Shown in pieces: positions 1-5,585 of a stretch of DNA of 8,834 nt (within the stretch, counting starts at the first letter, position 1; each line of letters starts with the position of its first letter). The stretch is from Bacteroidota bacterium (GTDB lineage: Bacteria > Bacteroidota > Bacteroidia > Bacteroidales > JAAYUG01), in assembly GCA_021812865.1 (NCBI GenBank), contig JAKAMP010000086.1, positions 1 through 8,834 on the forward strand. Direction: 5' to 3'. The notes below the pieces were generated by a model that saw only the letters and a list, made by a program, of their open reading frames with translations, searched no databases and was not told where the DNA came from. The translations under genes and the position numbers were made by a program.

Positions 1-43
1 CCTGAATCCCTTTCATTTTAACCAGGTTTCCTTTCTGCTCCAT
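1..43 (-). CDS. Possible 5' end of a minus-strand gene leaving the window
   Basis: Reading the minus strand from an ATG at 43-41 gives 14 open codons, MEQKGNLVKMKGIQ, that run off the left edge. An AT-rich, non-coding stretch lies upstream of that ATG, so it would sit divergently from the PspC/PadR operon, as a real gene start might. Fourteen residues are too few to name a family. The placement rests only on the open frame and the divergent AT-rich gap, so this could be chance. Confidence 0.3.
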   Translation of the reverse strand, partial: MEQKGNLVKMKGIQ

Positions 44-128
44 ATTTTTTCTGCCTAATATACAGCATTTTAGAAAGTATTTAAAAATATTTTAGAACCA
101 TGTATAGCATAATACTAAATAAATAATA

Positions 129-136
129 TATCTTTG
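129..136 (+). promoter_or_regulatory. Candidate -7 element (TATCTTTG) for the PspC/PadR operon
   Basis: TATCTTTG matches the Bacteroidota -7 consensus TAnnTTTG exactly and lies in an AT-rich region. No TTTG is found 19-21 bases upstream, so the -33 half is missing or weak. If it is used, transcription would start near 143. The leader would then be close to 200 bases and would include the heptamer array. Confidence 0.3.
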
Positions 137-176
137 TATTGAAAGTAACAGGGTAATGGAAGGTAGTGAAGGGAAC

Positions 177-239
177 GTTAAAGGTTAAAGGTTAAAGGTT
201 TGAGGTTTAGGGTTTGAGTTTGGGGGGTTAAGGTTTGTG
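177..239 (+). repeat. Degenerate heptamer tandem array (GTTAAAG/GTTTGAG type)
   Basis: Nine consecutive 7-base units can be laid out without gaps: three exact copies of GTTAAAG (177-197), then GTTTGAG, GTTTAGG, GTTTGAG, TTTGGGG, GGTTAAG and GTTTGTG. The G-rich strand is the coding strand of the downstream operon. Telomere-like GGTTTAG appears by coincidence of composition. The function is unknown. It belongs with other period-7 and period-8 arrays in this window. Confidence 0.75.
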
Positions 240-338
240 GGGGATGAGTGGACTTGAAACCTGAAACCACAAACGCAAGACGGGATCAACAGAAGCTGCA
301 GACAAAAGATATTTAACCTTTGTAAAAAATATAATCTT

Positions 339-926
339 ATGAAAAGGACTACGAGTGTGAACATTGGGGGCCGGGTGTTCAACATGGATGAAGATGCGCA
401 TGAGATGCTTGAATATTATCTCGCATCGGTAGCCGGTCAATTTGAGAACAAGAAAGAGCGCAAGGAGATACTTGATGATGTGGAGAACCGCATTGCCGAG
501 TTATTTTCTGCACGGATCAATTCATTCCGGCAGGTGATCACTCTGGATGATGTGAATGATATGATCAGGGTCATGGGTAAACCGAGCGATTTCGGGGCGG
601 AGGAGGAGATTTTCCCCGGCTATCCGGATAAGAAAGGTTACCGCCGCATGTACCGTGATCCGGACCGCCGCATCCTTGGAGGTGTGTGTAGCGGCATGGG
701 TGCATACTGGCATATCGACCCGCTGATCGTCCGTATTCTTTTCCTGGTGGCCTTCTTCGGATTTGGCATCGGGCTGCTCATATACCTGCTTCTCTGGATC
801 GTCATTCCTGTAGCACGCACCACGGCACATAAGCTGGAGATGCGGGGGGAGCCGGTCACGGTGGAAAACATCAAGCGCTTTGTGCGCGAGGAGTTCCGCA
901 ATGTGAAGAAGAACATAAAACTGTAA
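339..926 (+). CDS. Short PspC-domain inner-membrane protein
   Basis: This 195-residue protein has three parts. Residues 1-85 are a helical N-terminal region of the kind fused to PspC in Bacteroidota. Residues 102-160 are a PspC domain with the hallmark YRDPDRRILGGVCSGMGAY and a hydrophobic stretch at about 129-157. A charged tail follows. PspC-domain proteins sit in the cytoplasmic membrane and are linked to phage-shock or envelope-stress responses; the exact role here is inferred. It is about half identical over its first 85 residues to the 540-residue protein two genes downstream, and the likeness continues to the motif FVREEFRNVKK. It lacks that protein's extra membrane segments and C-terminal domain. 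The bases after the stop show no homology to the missing part, so it looks like a genuine short form, not a simple frameshift. The ATG at 339 gives the same N-terminus (MKRT/MKKT) as its paralog. The PadR gene follows after 49 bases. Confidence 0.9.
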   Translation: MKRTTSVNIGGRVFNMDEDAHEMLEYYLASVAGQFENKKERKEILDDVENRIAELFSARINSFRQVITLDDVNDMIRVMGKPSDFGAEEEIFPGYPDKKGYRRMYRDPDRRILGGVCSGMGAYWHIDPLIVRILFLVAFFGFGIGLLIYLLLWIVIPVARTTAHKLEMRGEPVTVENIKRFVREEFRNVKKNIKL

Positions 927-975
927 GTTTTTCAATTAATCAGAATACGATTATATACCTGTAAAATCTATCCAT

Positions 976-1311
976 ATGAATACAGACAATGCCAAGGCGC
1001 AAATGAGAAAGGGAGTGCTGGAATACTGCATCCTTTCCATCCTGTCGCAACAGGACTGCTATGCCACCGACATCATCAACAAGCTCAAGGAGTCGAAGAT
1101 GATCGTAGTGGAGGGCACGCTATATCCCTTACTGACGAGGCAGAAGAATGCCGGACTGCTCACCTACCGGTGGGAGGAATCCACGCAGGGGCCGCCCCGC
1201 AAGTACTATACGCTTACCGAGTCAGGGAAGATCTTTCTCGGCGAGCTGGATGCTTCGTGGACCGAGCTGGTGGAAGCCGTCGAATCAATTAAAACAAAAT
1301 CCAACCGTTAA
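976..1311 (+). CDS. PadR-family transcriptional regulator
   Basis: This 111-residue protein is typical in length for the short PadR class. It is a winged-helix DNA-binding protein with an N-terminal helix (MRKGVLEYCILSIL, about residues 10-23) and the recognition region YATDIINKL. The family signature GTLYPLLTR follows at about 47-55, then the wing segment GPPRKYYTLTESG. A C-terminal helix would mediate dimer formation. PadR proteins usually repress nearby genes and release DNA when a ligand or stress signal binds. Here the regulator lies between two PspC-domain genes, with only 18 bases before the next ATG, so it very probably autoregulates this operon. The ligand cannot be deduced. The PadR-then-PspC order is common in Bacteroidota; the extra PspC gene upstream is the unusual part. 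Confidence 0.93.
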   Translation: MNTDNAKAQMRKGVLEYCILSILSQQDCYATDIINKLKESKMIVVEGTLYPLLTRQKNAGLLTYRWEESTQGPPRKYYTLTESGKIFLGELDASWTELVEAVESIKTKSNR

Positions 1312-1329
1312 CCAGAAATTTACACAGCC

Positions 1330-2952
1330 ATGAAAAAGACATTGAAGATCAATATCAGTGGTATCGTTTTCCAGATCGATGAAGATGCATACGAATTGCT
1401 GAAAAAATACCTGGATGCGGTTAGCCGGAAGTTTGGAAGTTCACCCGAAGGGAAGGAGATTCTGGGCGACATCGAACAGCGCATTGCGGAACTGCTGCTT
1501 GCCCGCACAGGTGTGCAGAAAGAGGTGGTGACCATTGACGATGTGAATGAGGTGATGCATACCATGGGCAATCCTGAAGACTTTGCCGAAGAAACCCCGG
1601 CCGGAGGGGAAGCCGGTCAAAAATCCCGCGAAGAGGAAGAGGATTATTCGCACGAGCGCAGGCGCAACCGCCGGTTATACCGCGATCCCGACAACTCCGT
1701 ACTGGGGGGTATCTGCAGCGGACTGGGCGCCTATTTCAATACTGACCCGGTCATATTCAGGATCCTGTTCGTGGTATTTGTCTTTGCCTGGGGCATCACG
1801 GCCGTAGCCTACCTGCTCATGTGGATCATTGTCCCGCCCGCCCGCACGGCCGCACAGAAGCTGGAAATGCGTGGCGAGAGCGTTACCATAGAGAATATCG
1901 AACGCTCGGTGAGGGAAGAGTTTGAAGCGGTGAAGAAGAGCGCCGGCAAGCTGGGCCGTTCTGAAACCTATAGCGGTGTACGAACCGCGCTGGGAGAGAT
2001 GTTCCATGTACTCGGACTTCTCATCAAGGGCCTGGCAAGGATTATCCTGATCTTCGTTGGGGTAGTCCTCATCCTTATTGGTTTTGGCCTGCTGCTCGGG
2101 TTGCTCTCCGCAGTAGTGTTGCACCAGACTTTCATATCCGATATCTTCACCGATTCCAATGTGGACCTTTCACAACTATCCGGATTGATATTCACGCATT
2201 CAGACTTCCAGTGGATCGTACTCACCCTGGCGCTGGTCATTGGCATTCCCCTGATCGCGCTGATATATGGCGGCATCAAGATGCTTTTCCGGTTCAAAGC
2301 CAGGGACAAGGCCGTCGGTCTCAGCCTGTTCCTGCTCTGGGTGATCAGCGCCATTACACTCACCTGGATGGTGGTGATCGATGTGCAGAATTTTACCAGT
2401 CACGAGGAAACGGACAGCCGCACCGCCCTGAAGAGCTTCCGCAACAAGACGTTGGTGCTCGATGTGGCGCCGGGAAAGATCGATTCCCTGAAAAAAGCCT
2501 GCAGTTACTTTGAAAAAGACGAGGTGAGGATCTATTTCAATCCCGGCAAGCATGAATACTATGGCAGTCCCTGGCTGCGCATCGAGCGGGCCGACAGCAC
2601 TGAAGCCAGCCTGATGGTCGAGAAGGGTGCGCAGGGACTTGACCGCAGCCGTGCGAGTGAGTATGCCAACGGCATCAGTTACCACTGGATACAGAACGAT
2701 ACGGCCATTATCTTCGACCCGGTGTACACGGCGCCCAAGGGCCAGGCCTGGCGGGCTCCCCATGTGACCCTCGAGTTAAGGGTTCCCGAGGGAACAAAAC
2801 TGGTGTTCTCGCCAAGAATGAAGGAGGTGCTGGAAGAGGCCGAGCCCGATAACTGGGACGAATGGAGCGCAAACATTCATAATATGCGTTACGACATGCC
2901 GGGAAAGAGCTTTGTGATGGGGAAGAATGGGTTGAGGGAGTTTAATAAATAA
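1330..2952 (+). CDS. Long PspC-domain multi-pass membrane protein
   Basis: This is a 540-residue protein. Residues 1-86 are the same helical N-terminal region as in the short paralog. A charged linker (88-114) follows, rich in Glu and Arg. Residues 115-172 are the PspC domain (YRDPDNSVLGGICSGLGAY and its hydrophobic helix). Further membrane segments lie at about 229-265 (long enough for two passes), 293-320 and 328-350. Residues about 365-540 form a soluble, strand-rich C-terminal domain with no motif I can name. The order matches the usual Bacteroidota PspC protein encoded after padR. It probably senses or counters envelope stress at the inner membrane, with the C-terminal domain as the likely sensing or partner-binding part; this is inference. 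The ATG at 1330 follows the PadR stop by 18 bases, so the two are co-transcribed. An octamer array starts one base after its stop codon. Confidence 0.92.
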   Translation: MKKTLKINISGIVFQIDEDAYELLKKYLDAVSRKFGSSPEGKEILGDIEQRIAELLLARTGVQKEVVTIDDVNEVMHTMGNPEDFAEETPAGGEAGQKSREEEEDYSHERRRNRRLYRDPDNSVLGGICSGLGAYFNTDPVIFRILFVVFVFAWGITAVAYLLMWIIVPPARTAAQKLEMRGESVTIENIERSVREEFEAVKKSAGKLGRSETYSGVRTALGEMFHVLGLLIKGLARIILIFVGVVLILIGFGLLLGLLSAVVLHQTFISDIFTDSNVDLSQLSGLIFTHSDFQWIVLTLALVIGIPLIALIYGGIKMLFRFKARDKAVGLSLFLLWVISAITLTWMVVIDVQNFTSHEETDSRTALKSFRNKTLVLDVAPGKIDSLKKACSYFEKDEVRIYFNPGKHEYYGSPWLRIERADSTEASLMVEKGAQGLDRSRASEYANGISYHWIQNDTAIIFDPVYTAPKGQAWRAPHVTLELRVPEGTKLVFSPRMKEVLEEAEPDNWDEWSANIHNMRYDMPGKSFVMGKNGLREFNK

Positions 2953-2953
2953 T

Positions 2954-2996
2954 GTCTTGCCGTCTTATTGTCTTGAAGTCTTACTGTCTTGCTGTC
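2954..2996 (+). repeat. GTCT octamer tandem array, locus A
   Basis: GTC occurs at 2954, 2962, 2970, 2978, 2986 and 2994, a spacing of exactly eight bases. The units are GTCTTGCC, GTCTTATT, GTCTTGAA, GTCTTACT and GTCTTGCT, plus a partial sixth. The first four bases are invariant and the rest vary. It begins one base after the PspC stop codon. The same GTCTNNNN pattern recurs near 6138 and 8676. Confidence 0.8.
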
Positions 2997-3085
2997 GGGT
3001 TAGGGTTTAGTGGGTTTTGATTGTGGGAGATGCTTCTCCGTGGGGTTGATTTCGCGATAGATTGATTAAGTGATTGATCCGGGGA

Positions 3086-3128
3086 TGGCGGGCACACAGT
3101 CTGCCTGTGGCAGAACACAGATCCGCCA
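3086..3128 (+). repeat. REP-like hairpin element
   Basis: An outer stem TGGCGG (3086-3091) pairs with CCGCCA (3123-3128). An inner stem TCTGCC (3100-3105) pairs with GGCAGA (3109-3114) around a 3-base loop. The stems are separated by a symmetric 8-by-8 internal loop whose two sides are themselves similar (both contain CACAG). The small palindrome CCGCCAGCGG overlaps the right end. Such GC-rich extragenic hairpins resemble REP-type elements. It could also protect the 3' end of the operon transcript. Confidence 0.5.
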
Positions 3129-3219
3129 GCGGCTTACCGCAGATTAATACAGAGCAGCCCCCCCTCAGGGCAAGCTAAAAGCGGTCTGCAGGCAAATTAC
3201 TCTTCCCGTGGAAAGGTAA

Positions 3220-3251
3220 TTTGGGTTCAATGAAATTTTTCTATACATTTG
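3220..3251 (+). promoter_or_regulatory. Bacteroidota-type promoter of tRNA-Gln
   Basis: TTTG at 3220-3223, a 20-base spacer and TACATTTG at 3244-3251 match the Bacteroidota housekeeping sigma consensus TTTG-N19/21-TAnnTTTG without mismatch. The tRNA begins 14 bases after the -7 box, leaving a very short leader to be trimmed. This is one of the best taxonomic markers in the window. Confidence 0.85.
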
Positions 3252-3264
3252 CGGCGCTTTTCTT

Positions 3265-3335
3265 TGTCCGATGGTGTAATGGTAGCACTGCAGATTTTGG
3301 TTCTGCCTGTCCAGGTTCGAATCCTGGTCGGACAA
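3265..3335 (+). tRNA. tRNA-Gln (anticodon TTG)
   Basis: A complete cloverleaf of 71 bases can be drawn. The acceptor stem is TGTCCGA with TCGGACA. The D stem is GTGT with GCAC and the loop AATGGTA. The anticodon stem is GCAGA with TCTGC; its loop TTTTGGT has the anticodon TTG at 3297-3299, reading CAA glutamine codons. The variable loop is CTGT, and the T arm is CCAGG-TTCGAAT-CCTGG. The discriminator is A3335. The next bases are CCT, so the terminal CCA is not fully encoded and must be completed by the CCA-adding enzyme. The weak first pair T-A is typical of glutamine tRNAs. Confidence 0.97.
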
Positions 3336-3342
3336 CCTTTTG

Positions 3343-3384
3343 AAACCGCTCAATGTCATATAAATAAAAGGATTGAGCGGTTTT
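3343..3384 (+). terminator. Rho-independent terminator after tRNA-Gln
   Basis: A perfect 12-bp stem, AAACCGCTCAAT (3343-3354) with ATTGAGCGGTTT (3372-3383), encloses a 17-base loop and runs into TTTTCTGTT. It starts eight bases after the tRNA, so it most likely ends the tRNA transcript. The loop is longer than usual, but the stem is strong. The A-rich left arm gives no long U-tract for minus-strand transcripts. Confidence 0.8.
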
Positions 3385-3408
3385 CTGTTGATAAGAAATT
3401 TTAAAATC

Positions 3409-3468
3409 ATACCTTTTTATCCAAAAAAATGCCCATTTTCAGGCTTATTTCAAGCCATAAAAAGGTAT
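3409..3468. repeat. 12-bp perfect inverted repeat with inner hairpins
   Basis: ATACCTTTTTAT (3409-3420) and ATAAAAAGGTAT (3457-3468) are perfect inverted copies 36 bases apart. Inside, GGCTT (3442-3446) pairs with AAGCC (3452-3456). On the minus strand the inner part also reads GCC-N7-GGGC followed by seven or more T-rich bases. The element could therefore act as a terminator for the minus-strand gene pair that ends at 3529. It could also be a recombination or protein-binding site at the edge of the AT-rich cassette; the sequence does not decide this. Confidence 0.55.
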
Positions 3469-3475
3469 AATTCTT

Positions 3476-3487
3476 TTCAATTATTAT
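3476..3487 (+). repeat. Left copy of 12-bp direct repeat flanking the DUF488 cassette
   Basis: TTCAATTATTAT occurs here and again at 5256-5267, bracketing the two-gene AT-rich cassette. This copy overlaps an 8-bp hairpin, TCAATTAT (3477-3484) with ATAATTGA (3491-3498). AT-richness raises the chance of coincidence, so the reading as a target-site duplication or attachment site is tentative. Confidence 0.4.
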
Positions 3488-3528
3488 TTCATAATTGATC
3501 ATTTAGTATTGAAGAGTATCGGAACCAC

Positions 3529-4347
3529 TTAAAATAAATCCAACTGAATTTTTTTCTTGGGGTGAAAAGTGCCAATTATGATAAATGGATTTGGTGCAAC
3601 ATTATGATGCACTTGTGTAGTTCCTAGAAAAAAATACAAATCCTTGGTTTTTGCAAAATCATCGAGATACTTCCTTTTCACATCTTCACATGCTTTCACA
3701 GCATCTCTTTCATGCTTTAGATATTGATTCCAAAAGAGTTGACCTGTTTCCCAATCCTCAATCATTAACTTACTGGTCTTCCCTGAATCATCTTCAAACT
3801 TATAAGAGAACTTATAGGGCAGTTTCCTGACAACCTTGAAATCTCCGTGCTCTGCACTTTCAAATAAATTATATTGGCTGAACTGAGCAAGTTTTTCCTG
3901 AGACCATTCTTTCACCTTCTCCTCTTCATAAAAAAAATCAAGCACTTTTATTGGCTTGAAAACCGCTAAAGATGTGCAAATTGACCTGTCTTTTGCTTCG
4001 GTGATTAAACTTTCTAAGTTTGTGTAGGTTTTTCGTAATACTATTTTTCTACGCTCATCCCACGTATTCCCGTCAGCAGGAATTTCACCTACAATCCTTA
4101 TTGGTGTATCATGTGAGACAGGGCGGTAACTTTCAGGACGAAAATCACCTGTATTCTTAATTATGTCAAGCTCAATCCATTGATATTTCTTGTATTGCTC
4201 ACCATACGATTTTTTTCTGAATTGTATGGGATAAAGCCTTATCCAGGTTCCATCCTCAAGAAAACCAGCAGTACATACCAGTTCTTCGTATTTCTTTGAG
4301 ATAGTAGGGTAAGTTTTTACGGCAATGAGGACCTTCGTCAGTGCCAT
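3529..4347 (-). CDS. Partner protein of DUF488 gene, C-terminal sliding-clamp motif (probable dual-OB-type family)
   Basis: This 272-residue soluble protein has no signal peptide or membrane segment. Conserved-looking blocks are KTYP (11-14), VCTAG (24-28), WIRLYP (35-40), QYKKYQWIEL (51-60) and DFRPESYRP (68-76). Near the end is FLGT-N8-APNPFIIIG (about 240-259). I recall such proteins next to DUF488 genes and loosely associate them with a 'dual OB-containing domain' family; that name is from memory and unverified. OB folds would imply nucleic-acid binding. The last five residues, QLDLF, exactly match the bacterial beta-clamp-binding consensus QL(S/D)LF at a free C-terminus, where such motifs often work. 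The ATG lies one base after the TGA of the DUF488 gene, so translation is probably coupled. The gene is much more AT-rich than its chromosomal neighbours. Confidence 0.85.
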   Translation of the reverse strand: MALTKVLIAVKTYPTISKKYEELVCTAGFLEDGTWIRLYPIQFRKKSYGEQYKKYQWIELDIIKNTGDFRPESYRPVSHDTPIRIVGEIPADGNTWDERRKIVLRKTYTNLESLITEAKDRSICTSLAVFKPIKVLDFFYEEEKVKEWSQEKLAQFSQYNLFESAEHGDFKVVRKLPYKFSYKFEDDSGKTSKLMIEDWETGQLFWNQYLKHERDAVKACEDVKRKYLDDFAKTKDLYFFLGTTQVHHNVAPNPFIIIGTFHPKKKIQLDLF

Positions 4348-4348
4348 A

Positions 4349-5233
4349 TCAGATATGCTTTAATTCGAACGGAAAGTTCCTTAAATGAAACAGTGATTGC
4401 GCTAAATGCGTTCGATGGCATTGATGAATGTTTGCTTCAAAGCAAGTCAAGGCAACACGTTTATGAGCTTTTAGCAGACCAAGCAATTCTTCTTGCTGTG
4501 GAATAGTGCTTGCTAAGATAACCTTTCGATATTGCAAAAAAAGACTATCATACGCTGATTGTGAATGTAATTCTTGTCGCTTTTCAGATTCAATACCGAA
4601 CACCGGCAAATGCAAATATTGAATTCCACCACCCTCCCATCCTTTTTTCAACTGAGATTTACTAAACCCATATTTCATGCTTATCGGGTTTCTACGAACA
4701 TCACAGAGTAATTTTACATCGCTAAAAATCAGTTTATTCAGATACTCTTCAAAATTAATTCCCTCATAACCAATTGTATATAAAACTGTGCCTTCCTGAT
4801 GAGGACGTGAATGAAGTACGTTTTGGTATTCTGTATCATTTAGCACCTGATGTAAAATAGTACTATTTATTGAGTAATAAGGAAATTTTGTATAGGTCAG
4901 CTTAAGCAGTTCTTCTTTTGTTTTCCCATAATATTGTTTCCTAATAGTCCGTAAAACTGAAAGATCTTCTTCTTTCAATTCAGATGAAAACTCTGTTTTA
5001 TCGGAACTTACCCAATAATTGCCATTTTCGGAAACCTGCCCATACTTGGTCATCGTTAACAAATCAGCATTTGCCTGAAATGAGAAACAGCCAAATTTAT
5101 AAGGCACAAAATGAAATGCAGGTTTGGTTTGAAGTTCAGAGAATAACAGAAGTAGTTTCTGCAAGGCTATTTTTTCAATCTTGTTATCAAATGATTGCAG
5201 CAATGACAACAATATTTTTCTTCTGTAAAACAT
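4349..5233 (-). CDS. DUF488-domain protein with N-terminal winged-helix-like domain
   Basis: This 294-residue protein has two domains. Residues 1-70 (KIALQKLLLLFSELQ, then PYKFGCFSFQANADLLTMTKYG) resemble the helical, winged-helix-like Panacea/DUF4065-type or YwgA-type fold; this assignment is tentative. Residues about 150-290 are a DUF488 domain. Its hallmarks are YTIGYEG (152-158), CDVRRNP (177-183), the IQYLHLPVFGI segment (about 204-214), and CFEA-N4-CHR with Cys264, Glu266, Cys272, His273 and Arg274. DUF488 has no firmly assigned reaction; the conserved Cys/Glu/His/Arg cluster suggests a catalytic or metal-binding site. A TGA lies two codons upstream of the ATG, fixing the start at or after it. 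It is the first gene of a tightly coupled pair and is AT-rich. It could be part of a defence, DNA-modification or repair system, but nothing here proves which. Confidence 0.88.
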   Translation of the reverse strand: MFYRRKILLSLLQSFDNKIEKIALQKLLLLFSELQTKPAFHFVPYKFGCFSFQANADLLTMTKYGQVSENGNYWVSSDKTEFSSELKEEDLSVLRTIRKQYYGKTKEELLKLTYTKFPYYSINSTILHQVLNDTEYQNVLHSRPHQEGTVLYTIGYEGINFEEYLNKLIFSDVKLLCDVRRNPISMKYGFSKSQLKKGWEGGGIQYLHLPVFGIESEKRQELHSQSAYDSLFLQYRKVILASTIPQQEELLGLLKAHKRVALTCFEANIHQCHRTHLAQSLFHLRNFPFELKHI

Positions 5234-5237
5234 GAAT

Positions 5238-5245
5238 CAAATGTA
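5238..5245 (-). promoter_or_regulatory. Candidate -7 element (TACATTTG) for the DUF488 pair
   Basis: On the minus strand TACATTTG fits TAnnTTTG exactly. It ends only four bases before the ATG at 5233, so a transcript from it would be leaderless or nearly so. The -33 position carries TTTC at a 22-base spacing, a weak match. The element may therefore be chance. Confidence 0.3.
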
Positions 5246-5255
5246 GCTATTGGAA

Positions 5256-5267
5256 TTCAATTATTAT
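5256..5267 (+). repeat. Right copy of 12-bp direct repeat flanking the DUF488 cassette
   Basis: TTCAATTATTAT matches 3476-3487. It lies 23 bases upstream of the DUF488 start codon and overlaps the stop codon of the open frame at 5478-5257. With the following GAA it makes the near-palindrome TTCAATTATTATGAA. Confidence 0.4.
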
Positions 5268-5478
5268 GAAATTTATTCAACACCACATTTAAATACATAA
5301 TACATTGCTTGTTTAATGCCTTTACATGCTGGGTGTCAGTTAGGTTCCAGGCTGTAACGCCTCTTTCAACGCCACCTGCAATAAATTCTTGGTGTATTTT
5401 TGGTTCTGCAGAATGGTTTGCTCCAATCCAACCCGGGAACCACCCAGTAAAATGAATTAGCCAACCACCATTCACCAA
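5257..5478 (-). pseudogene. Possible C-terminal remnant of an unknown gene
   Basis: An open frame of about 73 codons runs toward the DUF488 gene and stops 23 bases before it. Its only start is a TTG inside the repeat tract at 5468-5490, and it has no convincing promoter or N-terminus. After the repeat-derived first residues it reads TGWFPGWIGAN, then a helical-looking tail with WNLTDTQHVKALNKQ. This is less biased than repeat translations usually are. I do not recognise the family. It may be the 3' end of a gene whose front was lost by recombination in the repeats, or a chance frame. Confidence 0.25.
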
Positions 5479-5532
5479 CTTGCCCGTTCAATGAGAAGCA
5501 ATTGTTAGGTTACCAATCACCAACCTACCCGT
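5468..5532. repeat. Pair of 20-base imperfect direct repeats
   Basis: The 20 bases at 5468-5487 and at 5513-5532 match at 17 positions; both contain TCACCAAC followed by CCCGT. A shorter echo (ATTCACCAG) lies at 5580-5588. After the second copy, a GTAGCATAGCGAAGGCGGGTC segment on the plus strand resembles GC-rich spacer motifs common between genes in such genomes. No gene is supported in 5479-5570. Confidence 0.55.
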
Positions 5533-5550
5533 CAGTAGCATAGCGAAGGC

Positions 5551-5585
5551 GGGTCACTAGTTACCTATAACTAATCACTATTCAC
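5551..5585 (-). repeat. Degenerate heptamer array covering the 3' end of the STAS-like gene
   Basis: On the minus strand five adjacent heptamers read GTGAATA, GTGATTA, GTTATAG, GTAACTA and GTGACCC, all beginning GT. The array starts inside the STAS-like reading frame and supplies its last residues (VNSD) and its TAG stop at 5573-5571. Confidence 0.6.

Larger units (their letters stand above)
44..338. other. Intergenic region upstream of the PspC/PadR operon
   Basis: No gene is visible here. Bases 44-170 are very AT-rich and hold a candidate -7 promoter element. Bases 177-239 are a degenerate heptamer array. Bases 240-338 form a probable 5' leader without a Shine-Dalgarno sequence before the ATG at 339. 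An imperfect -7-like AACCTTTG at 315-322, close to that ATG, has no matching -33 element, so I do not call it. Confidence 0.6.
2953..3264. other. Gene-free stretch between the PspC operon and tRNA-Gln
   Basis: No coding region is supported. From left to right it holds a GTCT octamer array (2954-2996), two heptamer-like units GGGTTAG and GGTTTAG (2997-3010), and three octamers GATAGATT, GATTAAGT and GATTGATC (3056-3079). A REP-like hairpin (3086-3128) and the tRNA promoter (3220-3251) follow. I see no classic terminator with a U-tract for the operon; the hairpin is the only structure that could help stop transcription. Confidence 0.6.

Noticed and set aside
177..239. Telomere-like repeat or replicon end
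   Set aside because: GGTTTAG-like units occur only once or twice within a mixed heptamer array, and genes continue on both sides.
185..440. Minus-strand open frames across the first array and the PspC start
   Set aside because: They translate the heptamer repeat (proline/asparagine-rich output) or lie antisense to the PspC gene.
3318..3335. tRNA 3' end as an attachment site with a downstream duplicate
   Set aside because: No second copy of the T-arm/acceptor sequence was found near the far end of the AT-rich region (about 5230-5580), and no integrase gene is present.
3529..5233. Toxin-antitoxin pair
   Set aside because: The one-base spacing and the Panacea-like N-terminus are suggestive. 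However, both proteins are long, neither shows a known toxin motif, and DUF488 is not an established toxin.
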